From NCBI RefSeq assembly GCF_002101785.1, contig NZ_LQPJ01000052.1, positions 1 to 57,963 of the forward strand: DNA of 57,963 bases, in the 5' to 3' direction. Below, piece after piece: positions 8,807-18,234 of the stretch (position 1 is the stretch's first letter; every line of letters starts with the position of its first letter). The notes under the pieces were generated by a model. That model had not been told where the DNA came from and made no database searches. It worked only from the letters and a program-made list of their open reading frames with translations. A program made the position numbers and the translations under genes. Origin of the DNA: Mycobacterium palustre. GTDB taxonomy: Bacteria > Actinomycetota > Actinomycetes > Mycobacteriales > Mycobacteriaceae.

Positions 8807-11682
8807 GCAACCATCAGCTGCATTCTCAGCCGCTGGTAGCACGCACGATCCACCGATTTGCGGTCCCGATCATCCTCGCGTGGTTGGCGCTCATCGTCAT
8901 CGTGCAGTTGGGCGTCCCGTCGCTGGACCAGGTCGAAAAGGAACATTCGGTTTCGCTGAATCCCACCGACGCGCCGTCGTTCAAGGCGGCACAACGGATC
9001 AACGAGGACTTCAAGCAATCCGCTTCCGGCGGCAGCATCGCGATGATCGTCTTGGAGGGCGACCAACAGCTCGGCGACGCTGCCCACCGGTACTACGACC
9101 GGTTGATTCTCCAGCTCAAAGACGACCCCAAGCATGTGCGGCACATTCAGAATTTCTGGGGGGACGAATACACCCGGGGCGCCGCGGAAAGCGCCGACGG
9201 TAAGGCCGCATACGTTCAGTTGGACCTTGCCGGTAAACCCGGCCAGACCTTAGGCAACGAGTCGGTCGAAGCCGTCCAGCACATCGTCGAGCGCACGCCG
9301 TCCCCGCCGGGGATCAAGGCCTATGTCACCGGCCCCGCGGCGATCTCGGCGGACATGAACGGCAGCGGTGACCGGACGGTCGCCACCGTCACCGCGCTCA
9401 GCGTCGCGGTCATCTTTATCACCCTGCTCCTCGTCTACCGGTCGATCGTCACCGTAACCCTGTTGTTGCTCGTGGTCGGTATCGAATTGCAGGTCGCCCG
9501 GGCGATCGTCGCGTTTCTCGGCCATCACGGAATCATCGGCCTCACCACCTTCGCCGTTAATCTGCTGATTTCGCTGTGCATCGCGACCGGGACCGACTAC
9601 GGGATTTTTTTCATCGGGCGGTATCAGGAGGCACGCCAAGCCGGCGAGAGCCGAGAAGTGGCGTTCTATACCACCTACCACGGCGTCGCGAAGGTGGTCT
9701 TGGCCTCCGGCCTGACGATCGCGGGGGCGGTTTATTGCCTGAGTTTTACCCGGCTGCCCTATTTCCACGCCCTCGGGGTCCCGTGCGCGGTCGGCATAGC
9801 CGTCGCGGTTGCGGTCGCGCTCACCCTGGTTCCGGCGGTTCTCGCGCTGGGAAGCCGTTTCGGCCTGTTCGAGCCGAAACGGAAAATAAAGGTTCGCGGA
9901 TGGCGACGGGTGGGCACGGCGATCGTTCGGTGGCCCGCGCCCATCTTGATCACGACGTTGGCGGTCGCGCTCGTCGGGCTGTTGACGCTGCCGGGATACA
10001 AACCCAGCTACAACGACCAGCAGTACATTCCCAAAGACATTCCCGCCAATTTGGGGATTGCGGCGGCCGCGCGCCATTTTCCGCAGTCGGCGATGATGGC
10101 GCCCGAAATCCTGATGGTCGAGACCGACCACGATTTACGGAATCCGGCGGATTTTCTGGTCTTGAATAAACTGGCCAAGGCGGTGCTGGCCGTTCCGGGA
10201 ATTTCCAAGGTGCAGGCCGTGACGCGGCCCGAGGGAACGCCGATCGCGCACACGACCCTGCCATATATGCTCAGCATGCAGCAGGCCAGCATGCAACAAT
10301 TCATGTACTTTCAGAAGCTGCGCATGAACGACATGCTCAAGCAGGCCGACATGCTGACGGAATCCATCACGATCATGCAGCGGATGTACGACCTGCTCAA
10401 GCAGATGGTCGCCACGACGCATGACATGGTCGCCAAGACGCATGAAGTGCAGGAGATCACGAACGAACTGCGGGATCACATCGCCGATTTCGAAGATTTC
10501 TGGCGGCCGGTCCGCAGCTATTTCTACTGGGAAAAGCACTGCTTCGACATCCCCATTTGCTGGTCCATCAGATCGATCTTCGACACCATCGACGGCGTCG
10601 ACTCGGTAACCGATAAGCTGCGAGATCTGGTCGCAGACCTCGACCACCTGGACGCGATTCTGCCGCAATTGCTCGTTCAGTTTCCCGAGATGATCGAAAT
10701 CATGCAGAGCATGCGCACCATGATGCTCACGATGCATAGCACCATGTCGGGCGTCTTCGGCCAGATGGACGACAACAGCAATAATTCGACCGCCATGGGA
10801 AAGGCGTTCGACGCATCCAAAAACGACGACACCTTCTACATCCCGCCCGAAGTCTTCAAAAACGCGGATTTCAAACGAGTCCTGAACATCTTCCTGTCGC
10901 CGGACGGGAAGGCCGCACGCATGCTCATCACCCAAAAGGGTGATCCGGCGTCGCCGGAGGGCCTTTCCCGGGTCGACGCGATAAAGAGCGCGGCCGAGGA
11001 GGCGCTCAAAGGAACGCCACTGGAAGATTCGCAGATTTACCTCGCCGGGACCGCGGCGATGGTGAAGGACGTGGTGCAGGGCTCGACCTACGACCTGGCG
11101 ATCTCGGTAATCGCCGCGCTCTGCCTGATATTCATCGTCATGCTGATCATCACCCGAAGTTTCGTCGCCGCCCTCGTTATCGTCGGCACCGTATTGGTCT
11201 CGCTCGGCGCCTCCTTCGGGCTGTCCGTATTCGTTTGGCAGTATTTGCTGGGCATGCAAATACACTGGGCGGTTGTCGTGATGTCGTTGATCGTCCTTTT
11301 GGCCGTGGGGTCTGACTACAATTTGCTGCTGGTCGCCCGGATGAAAGAGGAAGTAGGCGCCGGCATCAACACCGGCATCATCCGCGCCATGGGCGGGACC
11401 GGCAAGGTGGTGACGAATGCCGGGCTAGTGTTTGCCTTCACCATGGGGTCCATGGTGGTCAGCGACCTGCGCAGCATCGGTCAGGTGGGCACGACGATCG
11501 CCCTGGGTCTGCTGTTCGACACCCTGGTGGTGCGCGCCTTCATGACCCCCTCCATCGCGGCACTTTTGGGGCGCTGGTTCTGGTGGCCCCAACAGGTGCG
11601 CCCCCGCCCCGCCAGTTCGTTGCTTCGCCCCACCGGACCCCGCCCCGTGGTGCGCGCCCTGCTGCTGGGACAGCACCAGTAA
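8803..11682 (+). CDS. MmpL-family RND lipid transporter (first copy)
   Basis: A 959-residue RND transporter of the MmpL4/MmpL5 type. After an N-terminal membrane helix come the first periplasmic domain, TM block 2-6 with GTDYG (Asp265-Tyr266), a long second periplasmic region rich in Met and helices (about residues 490-690) with the paired cysteines of [11 protein letters not shown], then TM block 7-12 with GSDYN (Asp838-Tyr839). The two Asp-Tyr pairs are the proton-relay residues known from MmpL3. ATG 8803 overlaps the mmpS stop by four bases and is preferred over ATG 8785. MmpS-linked MmpL proteins export surface lipids or siderophores; the cargo here is probably the lipid made by the neighbouring enzymes. 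Confidence 0.95.
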   Translation: MSNHQLHSQPLVARTIHRFAVPIILAWLALIVIVQLGVPSLDQVEKEHSVSLNPTDAPSFKAAQRINEDFKQSASGGSIAMIVLEGDQQLGDAAHRYYDRLILQLKDDPKHVRHIQNFWGDEYTRGAAESADGKAAYVQLDLAGKPGQTLGNESVEAVQHIVERTPSPPGIKAYVTGPAAISADMNGSGDRTVATVTALSVAVIFITLLLVYRSIVTVTLLLLVVGIELQVARAIVAFLGHHGIIGLTTFAVNLLISLCIATGTDYGIFFIGRYQEARQAGESREVAFYTTYHGVAKVVLASGLTIAGAVYCLSFTRLPYFHALGVPCAVGIAVAVAVALTLVPAVLALGSRFGLFEPKRKIKVRGWRRVGTAIVRWPAPILITTLAVALVGLLTLPGYKPSYNDQQYIPKDIPANLGIAAAARHFPQSAMMAPEILMVETDHDLRNPADFLVLNKLAKAVLAVPGISKVQAVTRPEGTPIAHTTLPYMLSMQQASMQQFMYFQKLRMNDMLKQADMLTESITIMQRMYDLLKQMVATTHDMVAKTHEVQEITNELRDHIADFEDFWRPVRSYFYWEKHCFDIPICWSIRSIFDTIDGVDSVTDKLRDLVADLDHLDAILPQLLVQFPEMIEIMQSMRTMMLTMHSTMSGVFGQMDDNSNNSTAMGKAFDASKNDDTFYIPPEVFKNADFKRVLNIFLSPDGKAARMLITQKGDPASPEGLSRVDAIKSAAEEALKGTPLEDSQIYLAGTAAMVKDVVQGSTYDLAISVIAALCLIFIVMLIITRSFVAALVIVGTVLVSLGASFGLSVFVWQYLLGMQIHWAVVVMSLIVLLAVGSDYNLLLVARMKEEVGAGINTGIIRAMGGTGKVVTNAGLVFAFTMGSMVVSDLRSIGQVGTTIALGLLFDTLVVRAFMTPSIAALLGRWFWWPQQVRPRPASSLLRPTGPRPVVRALLLGQHQ

Positions 11683-11844
11683 CCGGCGGACTTGCGGAAC
11701 TGGACGGCGACCGTGGGAAGCATCGTGACACAGGGCGATAGCGACACCGGCGGCCGCCGCTTCGTGCTCGACGGCGCGGTCGAACCCGAGGCGATTGGCC
11801 GCGAGCTCGACGCCCCCTCCGGCGGGCCGGTGCAGGCGGCATGA
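11683..11844 (+). pseudogene. remnant of a second mmpS (C-terminal fragment)
   Basis: The 158 bp between the two mmpL genes, read in the frame that ends at TGA 11842-11844, encodes [10 protein letters not shown] followed by a stretch ending [10 protein letters not shown]. The intact MmpS at the same place reads [10 protein letters not shown] and then [10 protein letters not shown]. The DNA also matches (ACAGGGCGATAGCGAC against ACAGGGAGATAGCGAC). The membrane anchor and N-terminal half are gone, the conserved Cys is replaced, and the tail has diverged. The remnant keeps the ATGA overlap with the downstream mmpL, the same arrangement as the intact mmpS-mmpL pair. This is direct evidence that the second mmpL arose as an mmpS-mmpL duplicate whose mmpS later decayed. 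Confidence 0.75.
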
Positions 11845-14756
11845 GCACCGAAGCCGCTCGGCGGCCCGTCCTGGCGCGCATGATCCGCCGGCTCGCGGTA
11901 CCGATCCTCCTGGCCTGGGTCGGGTTGACGCTGACGGTAAGCTTCGGCGTTCCCTGGCTGGAGACGGTCGGCCGCGAACATTCCGTACCGCTGGCGCCCC
12001 GGGACGCCCCCGCGGTGCAGGCCATGCAGCGCATGGGCGGCGACTTCAAGGAGTCCCACTCGGACAGTTTCGCCATGCTCGTCCTGGAGGGACAGCAACC
12101 GCTCGGCGACGACGCCCACGCGTACTACGACCGATTGATCCGCCAGTTCACCGGCGACCCGACGCACGTCGAGCACGTGCAGGATTTATGGGCCGATCGA
12201 CTCACGGCGGCCGGTGCGCAAAGCCGCGACCGCATGGCCGTGTACGCCCAATTGAACCTCGCCGGTAACCAAGGCACGACTTTGGGCCAGGACTCCATCG
12301 CCGCGGTGCGCGACATCGTCAAGCGCACGCCGCCGCCGCCCGGGCTGCACGCCTACGTGACCGGCCCCGCCGCGCTCGTCGCGGATATGCAGCGCAGCGG
12401 CGACAGATCCATTTTGAAGATGACCCTGATAGGCGCCGTGATCATTTTCACGGTTCTGCTTTTCGTTTACCGTTCGGTCGTCACCGTGGTGGGCCTGTTG
12501 GTGACGGTTGGCATCGAATTATTTGCGGCCCGCGGAATCGTCGCGTTTCTCGGCGACCACAATGTGGTCGTCCTTTCGACGTTCGCCATCAATCTGCTGG
12601 TGGCCCTGGCGATGGCGGCCGGAACCGACTACGGAATCTTTTTCTTCGGTCGCTATCAGGAGGCGCGTCAGGCGGGCGCGGACCCGGAAGCGGCCTACTA
12701 CGCCACCTACCGCGGGGTCGCCCCGGTCGTCCTGGGATCCGGGTTGACGATCGCCGGAGCGATGCTGTGCCTGAGCTTCACCCGGATGCCGATCTTCCAG
12801 ACCATCGGCGTGCCCTGCACCGTGGGCATGCTGGTCGCCGTCGCGGTGGCGTTGACGCTGGTCCCGGCGGTTCTGACCGTCGGGAGCCGCTTCGGGATGT
12901 TCGATCCCAAGCGCCGGATCGGCTTCCGTCGATGGCGGCGGGTGGGCACCGCGATCGTACGCTGGCCCGCGCCCATTCTCGTCGCCACGTTGGCGCTGGC
13001 GCTGATCGGTCTGATCACCCTCCCGGGCTACGAGACCAGCTACAACGATCGGCTCTACATGCCCCAAGACATCCCGGCCAACGCCGGATACGCGGCCGCG
13101 GATCGTCATTTCTCCCAGTCCCGGATGATGCCCGAAATCCTGATGATCGAAGCAAATCGCGACATGCGCAATCCGACGGACTTCATCGTGCTCCACAAAC
13201 TAGCTAAGGGAATTTTCCGGGTTCCCGGGATTTCTCGGGTACAAGGCATAACCCGGCCCGAGGGAACACCGATCGAACACACTTCGATACCTTTTTTGAT
13301 CAGCCTGCAGAACGCGGCTCAGATGCAAGACCTGAAGTACATGAAGGCTCGCATCAACGACATGCTCAAATCGGCCGAAATCATGTCCAGGCAGATCGCC
13401 TTGATGAAGCGCATGTACGAACTGCAGCGGCAGATCGCCGACATCACCCACCACTCGATCGGCCAGACGAAAGAGCTGATCGCCATCGTCGACGAGTTGA
13501 GCGGTCACATTTCGGATTTCGAGGACATGTGGCGGCCGATCCGTAGCTACTTTTACTGGGAACGGCACTGCTACGACATTCCCATTTGCTGGTCGATACG
13601 ATCCATTTTCGACATACTCGACAGCGTCGACGCGCTCAGCGACAAAATGCATGCCCTCGTGCACGACCTGGACACGATAGACCAACTGCAGCAACAGCTG
13701 CTCGAACAGCTGCCCAGAATGATCGCGATGATGGAGTCCATGCGGACCGTCCTGCTGACGGCCCACAGCACCATGGCCGGGGCCCTGGGCGACTTGGACG
13801 AATCAAACCAGAACACGATGGCCATGGGCCAGGCGTTCGACGCCGCCAAGAACGACGACTCCTTCTATCTGCCGCCGGAAGTCTTTTCAAACCCGGACTT
13901 TCAGCGCGCGATCGGTTCCTTCCTGTCGCCCGACGGCAAAGCGGCTCGGTTCATCATCTCCCACAAGGGCGACCCGGCGACGCCGGAGGGCATCGCCCGC
14001 ATCGATCAGATCAGGACGGCGGCCGAGGAGGCGCTCAAGACGACTCCCCTGGAGGACGCCAGGATTTATATCGCGGGCACCGCCTCGACATTCAAAGATT
14101 TTCGCGACGGCTCGACATATGACCTGTGGATCGCGGGGGTTGGCGCTCTCTGCCTCATTTTCATCATCATGCTCCTCATCACGCGGGGATTCGTGGCCGC
14201 CCTGGTGATCGTGGGGACGGTGTTGCTTTCGCTGGGCGCATCGTTCGGGCTCTCGGTGCTGGCGTGGCAGTATCTTCTGGGCATCAAATTGCATTGGATG
14301 GTTCTCCCGATGTCCGTGATCGTCCTTTTGGCGGTCGGGTCCGACTACAACCTGCTCTTGGTATCCCGGATGAAAGAGGAGATAGCCGCCGGGATAAACA
14401 CCGGCATCATCCGGGCCATGGGCGGCACGGGCAAGGTCGTGACGAATGCGGGCCTGGTGTTCGCCTTCACCATGGCCTCGATGGCGTTCAGCGATTTGCG
14501 GATCATCGGTCAGGTCGGGACGACCATCGGGTTGGGCCTGTTGTTCGACACCCTGGTGGTGCGCTCGTTCATGACCCCGGCCATCGCCGCGCTCCTCGGG
14601 CGCTGGTTCTGGTGGCCGCAGGCGGTTCGTCCGCGTCCGGCCAGTCAGATGCTTCGATCCGAGGCGCCGCGGCCGGTGGTGCGAGCGTTGCTGCTTTGGC
14701 GGGATGACTACGACGACGATGCGGTCACGGCCGAGATCCCGGTCCCGTCCGCCTGA
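11841..14756 (+). CDS. MmpL-family RND lipid transporter (second copy)
   Basis: A 971-residue paralogue of the upstream MmpL with the same plan: GTDYG (Asp263-Tyr264), Met-rich helical periplasmic region with [11 protein letters not shown], and GSDYN (Asp835-Tyr836). Long stretches match the first copy closely, for example the final segment before the C terminus. The C-terminal tail is longer and acidic (DDYDDDAV). Tandem MmpL genes behind one MmpS also occur in glycopeptidolipid loci (mmpS4-mmpL4a-mmpL4b), where both MmpL proteins are needed. The ATG overlaps the TGA of the mmpS remnant. It converges with a PE gene across a hairpin terminator. Confidence 0.95.
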   Translation: MSTEAARRPVLARMIRRLAVPILLAWVGLTLTVSFGVPWLETVGREHSVPLAPRDAPAVQAMQRMGGDFKESHSDSFAMLVLEGQQPLGDDAHAYYDRLIRQFTGDPTHVEHVQDLWADRLTAAGAQSRDRMAVYAQLNLAGNQGTTLGQDSIAAVRDIVKRTPPPPGLHAYVTGPAALVADMQRSGDRSILKMTLIGAVIIFTVLLFVYRSVVTVVGLLVTVGIELFAARGIVAFLGDHNVVVLSTFAINLLVALAMAAGTDYGIFFFGRYQEARQAGADPEAAYYATYRGVAPVVLGSGLTIAGAMLCLSFTRMPIFQTIGVPCTVGMLVAVAVALTLVPAVLTVGSRFGMFDPKRRIGFRRWRRVGTAIVRWPAPILVATLALALIGLITLPGYETSYNDRLYMPQDIPANAGYAAADRHFSQSRMMPEILMIEANRDMRNPTDFIVLHKLAKGIFRVPGISRVQGITRPEGTPIEHTSIPFLISLQNAAQMQDLKYMKARINDMLKSAEIMSRQIALMKRMYELQRQIADITHHSIGQTKELIAIVDELSGHISDFEDMWRPIRSYFYWERHCYDIPICWSIRSIFDILDSVDALSDKMHALVHDLDTIDQLQQQLLEQLPRMIAMMESMRTVLLTAHSTMAGALGDLDESNQNTMAMGQAFDAAKNDDSFYLPPEVFSNPDFQRAIGSFLSPDGKAARFIISHKGDPATPEGIARIDQIRTAAEEALKTTPLEDARIYIAGTASTFKDFRDGSTYDLWIAGVGALCLIFIIMLLITRGFVAALVIVGTVLLSLGASFGLSVLAWQYLLGIKLHWMVLPMSVIVLLAVGSDYNLLLVSRMKEEIAAGINTGIIRAMGGTGKVVTNAGLVFAFTMASMAFSDLRIIGQVGTTIGLGLLFDTLVVRSFMTPAIAALLGRWFWWPQAVRPRPASQMLRSEAPRPVVRALLLWRDDYDDDAVTAEIPVPSA

Positions 14757-14757
14757 T

Positions 14758-14786
14758 CCGCGGCTTTACCGGCGGTATCGCCGCGG
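14758..14786. terminator. bidirectional hairpin between mmpL and PE
   Basis: CCGCGG at 14758-14763 pairs with CCGCGG at 14781-14786, and inside them TACC pairs with GGTA around a GGC loop. The nested stem lies in the 36-bp gap between convergent genes and would work on either strand. There is no U tract, as is usual for mycobacterial terminators. Confidence 0.45.
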
Positions 14787-14792
14787 CACGCA

Positions 14793-15335
14793 TCAGAATG
14801 GCAACATCATTCTTAATTGCGACAACGCCAATTGCAGCTGCGCCACTGCTCGCTCCAACAGCAATGACCCCAAAACGCTCGCCTCATTTGCCACCAACGC
14901 CCACGCGTAGGCCACGTTGTAAAGCGCGGTCAAATAGATCTGAACGGTGATCGGCAAGCTATGGAAAAAGCCGATCAGCGGGTCGAGCACCTGGCTCGGC
15001 AAGGGACCGGCGACCGTGTTGACATCCGACGCCGCGCTCCCCAACGACCCGACGTTGGCCGCCTCGGCCGCCGCATACGAGCCCGCGCTCGCGTTCAGTT
15101 GCTGGACGAACTGCTCGCTGAATGCCGCCGCCCGGCCGGCCAGCGCGTGATAATCCGCCGCATACTGGGAGAACAGGCGTGCCACGCTCGCCGACACCTC
15201 ATCGGCGGCGGCGGGCAGCATCGCGATTGTCGACGGCGCCGCCGCCGCGTGGGCCGCACTTACCGTCGAACCGAGGGCCGCCACGTCGGTCGCCGCCGCA
15301 GCCAACGTCCCCGGCGCCGCCATCACATACGACAT
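14793..15335 (-). CDS. PE family protein (first of tandem pair)
   Basis: A 180-residue PE protein. The PE domain starts MSYVMAAPGTLAAAATDVAA and holds the usual alpha-hairpin and YxxxE-like secretion region (SQYAADYHALAGRAAAFSEQ). The last 80 or so residues are hydrophobic (QIYLTALYNVAYAWALVANE and a Leu-rich tail), so the protein may sit in a membrane. ATG 15335 is chosen because GGAGG lies six bases upstream; an ATG two codons earlier is too close to that site. PE proteins leave the cell by type VII secretion, normally with a PPE partner, but no PPE gene is seen here. Confidence 0.9.
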   Translation of the reverse strand: MSYVMAAPGTLAAAATDVAALGSTVSAAHAAAAPSTIAMLPAAADEVSASVARLFSQYAADYHALAGRAAAFSEQFVQQLNASAGSYAAAEAANVGSLGSAASDVNTVAGPLPSQVLDPLIGFFHSLPITVQIYLTALYNVAYAWALVANEASVLGSLLLERAVAQLQLALSQLRMMLPF

Positions 15336-15397
15336 ATCCATCCTCCGCGAATAGTCAATCCTCGTCGTCAAGGAGTCGAGGAATGGTGCGAGTCACG

Positions 15398-15943
15398 CTA
15401 TAACACCAGCACGAAAAACTGGGAGAATTGCACCGCGAGAATGGCAAAGCCGATTATCAAATAGGCCAAGCCGGCGAGCAAATATGCCCCTATAACGGGG
15501 ATCAGCGCGAGCTCGAATAAGAAGGTTTGCAGGGTTGCTGCGAAGGACGTCAACATGTTCCAGATGCCGTTTATCGCCTCGGTCAACTGGGTCGGCACGG
15601 CGGCGGCGATGCCGCCGACACTCGAAGCGGGACTCGCATTCAGGTGCTGCAAGGACGCGGCCGCGGCCGCCTCGGCGGCCACATACGAGTCCGCGCTTGC
15701 TTTCAAGTGCTGCACGAACTGCTCGTTGAACGCCGCCGCCCGGGCGGCCAGCGCGTGATAGTCCTGTGCACATCGGGAAAACAACTGCGCGATCCCTGCC
15801 GACACCTCGTCGGCGGCCGCGGGGATCAGGCCGATCGTCGGGGGCGCCGCCGCCACGTGTGCCGCGTTGAGCGTCGAACCGACGCCGGCCACGTCCACCG
15901 CTGCCGCCGTCAGGATCGCCGGCGCTGCCATGACATACGACAT
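15398..15943 (-). CDS. PE family protein (second of tandem pair)
   Basis: A 181-residue PE protein, paralogous to its neighbour: both start MSYVMAAP and share PAAADEVSA, DYHALA.RAAAF.EQFVQ and the SY.AAEAA run. After the PE domain comes a variable linker and a strongly hydrophobic C-terminal 60 residues (LALIPVIGAYLLAGLAYLII), likely two membrane segments. GGGAGGG lies about six bases before the ATG. It is the promoter-proximal gene of the PE pair, and the 62-bp gap to the next gene suggests one transcript. Confidence 0.9.
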   Translation of the reverse strand: MSYVMAAPAILTAAAVDVAGVGSTLNAAHVAAAPPTIGLIPAAADEVSAGIAQLFSRCAQDYHALAARAAAFNEQFVQHLKASADSYVAAEAAAAASLQHLNASPASSVGGIAAAVPTQLTEAINGIWNMLTSFAATLQTFLFELALIPVIGAYLLAGLAYLIIGFAILAVQFSQFFVLVL

Positions 15944-16115
15944 ATTTACCCTCCCACCTGGTCATCGATCGACCGGCGGCAAAACAAGCAACATGACTCG
16001 CGTCCCGCTCGGTAGGCACATTACATACAGATGGAATGTCGCGGGAAGAGTTATGAGACACAAGTGGAATTTTGGTCGCTCCCGTCGCCGGCCGCACCGG
16101 CGCCGGCGGAGCGCC

Positions 16116-17417
16116 TCAGGCCAGCCGCGCCACCTCGACCATGGCGGCGGTGATCTGCGCGATCTCGCCCGCCGAGCAGACGTAGGGCGGCATCGCGTAG
16201 ACCAGGTTGCGGAACGGGCGCAGCCAGACCCCGCGGTCCAGCGCCGCCGGGGTGGCGACGGCCAGGTCGACGGGCCGGGCGCATTCGATCACGCCGATGG
16301 CGCCGCACACCCGCACGTCGGTGACGCCGGGCAGCGCCCGGGCCGGTTCGAGCCCCTCGGCGAGCCCGGCGGCGATCCCGGCGACTCGCGACCGCCAGTC
16401 CTGCCCGAGCAGCAGCTCGACGCTGGCCACCGACACCGCGCAGGCCAGCGCGTTGGCCATGAAGGTGGGCCCGTGCATCAGCGCGCCGGCCTCCCCGGAT
16501 CCGATGGTGTGCGCGATGCGGGCGGTGCAAAGGGTCGCGGCCAGGGTGAGGTAGCCGCCGGTCAGCGCCTTGCCCACGCACATGATGTCCGGGCTGACCC
16601 CGGCGTGGTCGGCGGCGAACAGCTCGCCGGTGCGGCCGAAGCCGGTGGCGATCTCGTCGAAGATCAGCAGCACGCCGTGCCGGTCGCAGGCGTCGCGCAG
16701 GTCGCGCAGGTAGCGCGGGTCGTGGAAGCGCATCCCGCCCGCGCCTTGCACGACGGGCTCGACGATCACGGCCGCCAGCTCGGCGGCGTGCCGCGCCAGT
16801 TGCGCCTCGAACGCCGCGCTGTAGGCGGGGTCGTAGTCGCGGGGAACCTGCGGGGCGAACACCTGCCGGGCCAGGATGTCGGTCCACAGCGAGTGCATGC
16901 CGCCGTCGGGATCGCACACGCTCATCGGGGTGAAGGTGTCGCCGTGGTAGCCGCCGCGCCACGTCATCAGCCGGTGCTTGCCGGGGCGGCCGAGGCCGCG
17001 CCAGTACTGCAGCGCCATCTTGACGGCGACCTCGACCGACACCGAGCCGGAGTCGCTGAAGAACACGGTCTGAAGGCCCGCCGGCGTGATGCCCACCAGC
17101 AGCCGCGCCAGCCGGGCCGCCGGCTCGTGGGTCAGCCCGCCGAACATGACGTGGTTCATCGTGGCGAGCTGGGCAGCCAGGGCCGCGTCCAGCTCGGGAT
17201 GGCCGTGCCCGTGGATCGCCGTCCACCAGGAACTCATCGCGTCGAGCGCCTCGATCGGCTCGCCGTCACGGATCAGCGTCAGCCAGGCGCCGCGGGCGGC
17301 CACCGCCACCACGGGCGGCACCGCTTCGCGGCCGACGCCGCTGTAGGGGTGCCACACGTGCGCGGCGTCGATCGCGCTGATCTCTTCGGGCGTCAGCCCG
17401 GCCCTGGCCGGCGGCAT
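16116..17417 (-). CDS. bioA: adenosylmethionine-8-amino-7-oxononanoate aminotransferase
   Basis: BioA converts 7-keto-8-aminopelargonate to 7,8-diaminopelargonate with S-adenosylmethionine as amino donor, in biotin synthesis. The 433-residue protein opens [19 protein letters not shown] and shows [33 protein letters not shown] and the PLP lysine in VGKALTGGY (about residue 283), all as in M. tuberculosis BioA. The ATG at 17417 aligns with the known start; the frame runs further upstream but that extension is not conserved. In M. tuberculosis bioA is followed by bioF1 and bioD. Here the next sequence downstream is 172 bp of spacer and then PE genes, so the biotin operon is split. Confidence 0.95.
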   Translation of the reverse strand: MPPARAGLTPEEISAIDAAHVWHPYSGVGREAVPPVVAVAARGAWLTLIRDGEPIEALDAMSSWWTAIHGHGHPELDAALAAQLATMNHVMFGGLTHEPAARLARLLVGITPAGLQTVFFSDSGSVSVEVAVKMALQYWRGLGRPGKHRLMTWRGGYHGDTFTPMSVCDPDGGMHSLWTDILARQVFAPQVPRDYDPAYSAAFEAQLARHAAELAAVIVEPVVQGAGGMRFHDPRYLRDLRDACDRHGVLLIFDEIATGFGRTGELFAADHAGVSPDIMCVGKALTGGYLTLAATLCTARIAHTIGSGEAGALMHGPTFMANALACAVSVASVELLLGQDWRSRVAGIAAGLAEGLEPARALPGVTDVRVCGAIGVIECARPVDLAVATPAALDRGVWLRPFRNLVYAMPPYVCSAGEIAQITAAMVEVARLA

Positions 17418-17478
17418 AGAGATCGAGGGTAAAGCAGCCGAGTCGCACAATCGGCGGCCATCGGGAAGCATCGACGCC

Positions 17479-17931
17479 ATGGCAGCGCCGTATCCGCCCG
17501 ACGATCCGCGTCCGAGCAACCCCGCGGTCCTTCCGCCGGCGCCCGGGCGTGAGCAATCCGAGCAGCGACCGCCGCGGGTGCTTCGGCTGCGGATCGCCGC
17601 CTGGGACGTCGTCTCCACCGTCGTCCTGCTGGCGTTGCTGCTCTATTTGGCCACGGCGACGAACTGGCCGACACGGTTGTTCGGCTTCCTGGCGAACGTG
17701 TGCGAGGGCGACACCTGCGGGGCCGTGCCGTTCGGGGTCGACTACTACATCCACCCCGTGGTGTGGGGCGGCATTGGCGCCGCGATCGCCGCGGCCGGGA
17801 TCGGGCCGTTCATCTCGCTTTTGAAGGGCTGGTACATGTCGTTCTGGCCGGTGTTGTCGCTGGCCGTGCTCATGGTGGCCTCGGTGGCCGGCTCGCTGCT
17901 GACCACCTTCAGCTCGCGGTACTGGCTCTGA
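17479..17931 (+). CDS. conserved mycobacterial membrane protein (Rv1567c-like)
   Basis: A 150-residue protein with a Pro-rich cytosolic N terminus (about 40 residues), a first membrane helix ([15 protein letters not shown]), a short loop with a Cys pair ([10 protein letters not shown]) that may form an extracytoplasmic disulfide, and two more membrane helices. It is divergent from bioA across 61 bp, the same position as the small membrane protein Rv1567c in M. tuberculosis. No enzymatic motif is visible and its function is unknown. Confidence 0.8.
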   Translation: MAAPYPPDDPRPSNPAVLPPAPGREQSEQRPPRVLRLRIAAWDVVSTVVLLALLLYLATATNWPTRLFGFLANVCEGDTCGAVPFGVDYYIHPVVWGGIGAAIAAAGIGPFISLLKGWYMSFWPVLSLAVLMVASVAGSLLTTFSSRYWL

Positions 17932-18234
17932 GCCGGCCGCGGCGCGCTGAGACCCAAGTCACAACGACGGACGCAAATTCGGCTCCCCCAGTCACCGCGC
18001 GGTCACGGTACGACAAAAAATCATCTGCGCAGGCCACAAGGTATTTTCCGGCCCCCACTTCTGTTGTAGAAGTGTCCTTAGTGACTGGTGTGAATTCAGG
18101 CGGCTGACGGCCTGGCTTCCGCCAAGCGTCATGCAGCGGCGTTCGGCCCCGACGAGGCCGGCGCGCCGCCGCAACAGCGGCCGATGCGCGCAGTCACCGC
18201 GACTGAGGCCCAGGACCCCGAGGAGTGGGAATCC
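17932..18234 (+). other. intergenic region upstream of ripD, 303 bp
   Basis: Contains the phased GTCAC repeats annotated separately and no convincing gene. An in-frame ATG at 18184 exists but the signal peptide begins at 18235, so the bases between are probably leader. The stretch is long for this genome and AT-richer around 18010-18090 (AAAAAATCATC, GGTATTTTCC), consistent with a promoter and a long 5' leader. I looked for the conserved core of the c-di-AMP (ydaO) riboswitch, which often precedes cell-wall hydrolase genes, and did not see it. Confidence 0.45.
17958..18006 (+). promoter_or_regulatory. helically phased GTCAC repeats, candidate MtrA site
   Basis: GTCAC occurs at 17958, 17991 and 18002: the last two are 11 bp apart and the first is 33 bp before the second, so all face the same side of the helix. 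The response regulator MtrA is reported to bind direct repeats resembling GTCACAGCG and to control peptidoglycan hydrolase genes. The position, about 230-280 bp before the ripD start, is plausible for an activator. Assignment to MtrA is inference. Confidence 0.4.

Noticed and set aside
17418..17618. N-terminal extension of BioA to 500 residues.
   Set aside because: It overlaps the divergent membrane-protein gene and its promoter, and the BioA start at 17417 aligns with the known protein.
17932..18234. Possible c-di-AMP (ydaO) riboswitch before ripD.
   Set aside because: The conserved core segments of that riboswitch are not visible in the leader; only a long leader and GTCAC boxes are seen.
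18184..18234. Upstream ATG that would add 17 residues to RipD.
   Set aside because: The signal peptide begins at ATG 18235 with a basic MKR start; the added residues are acidic and would spoil it.
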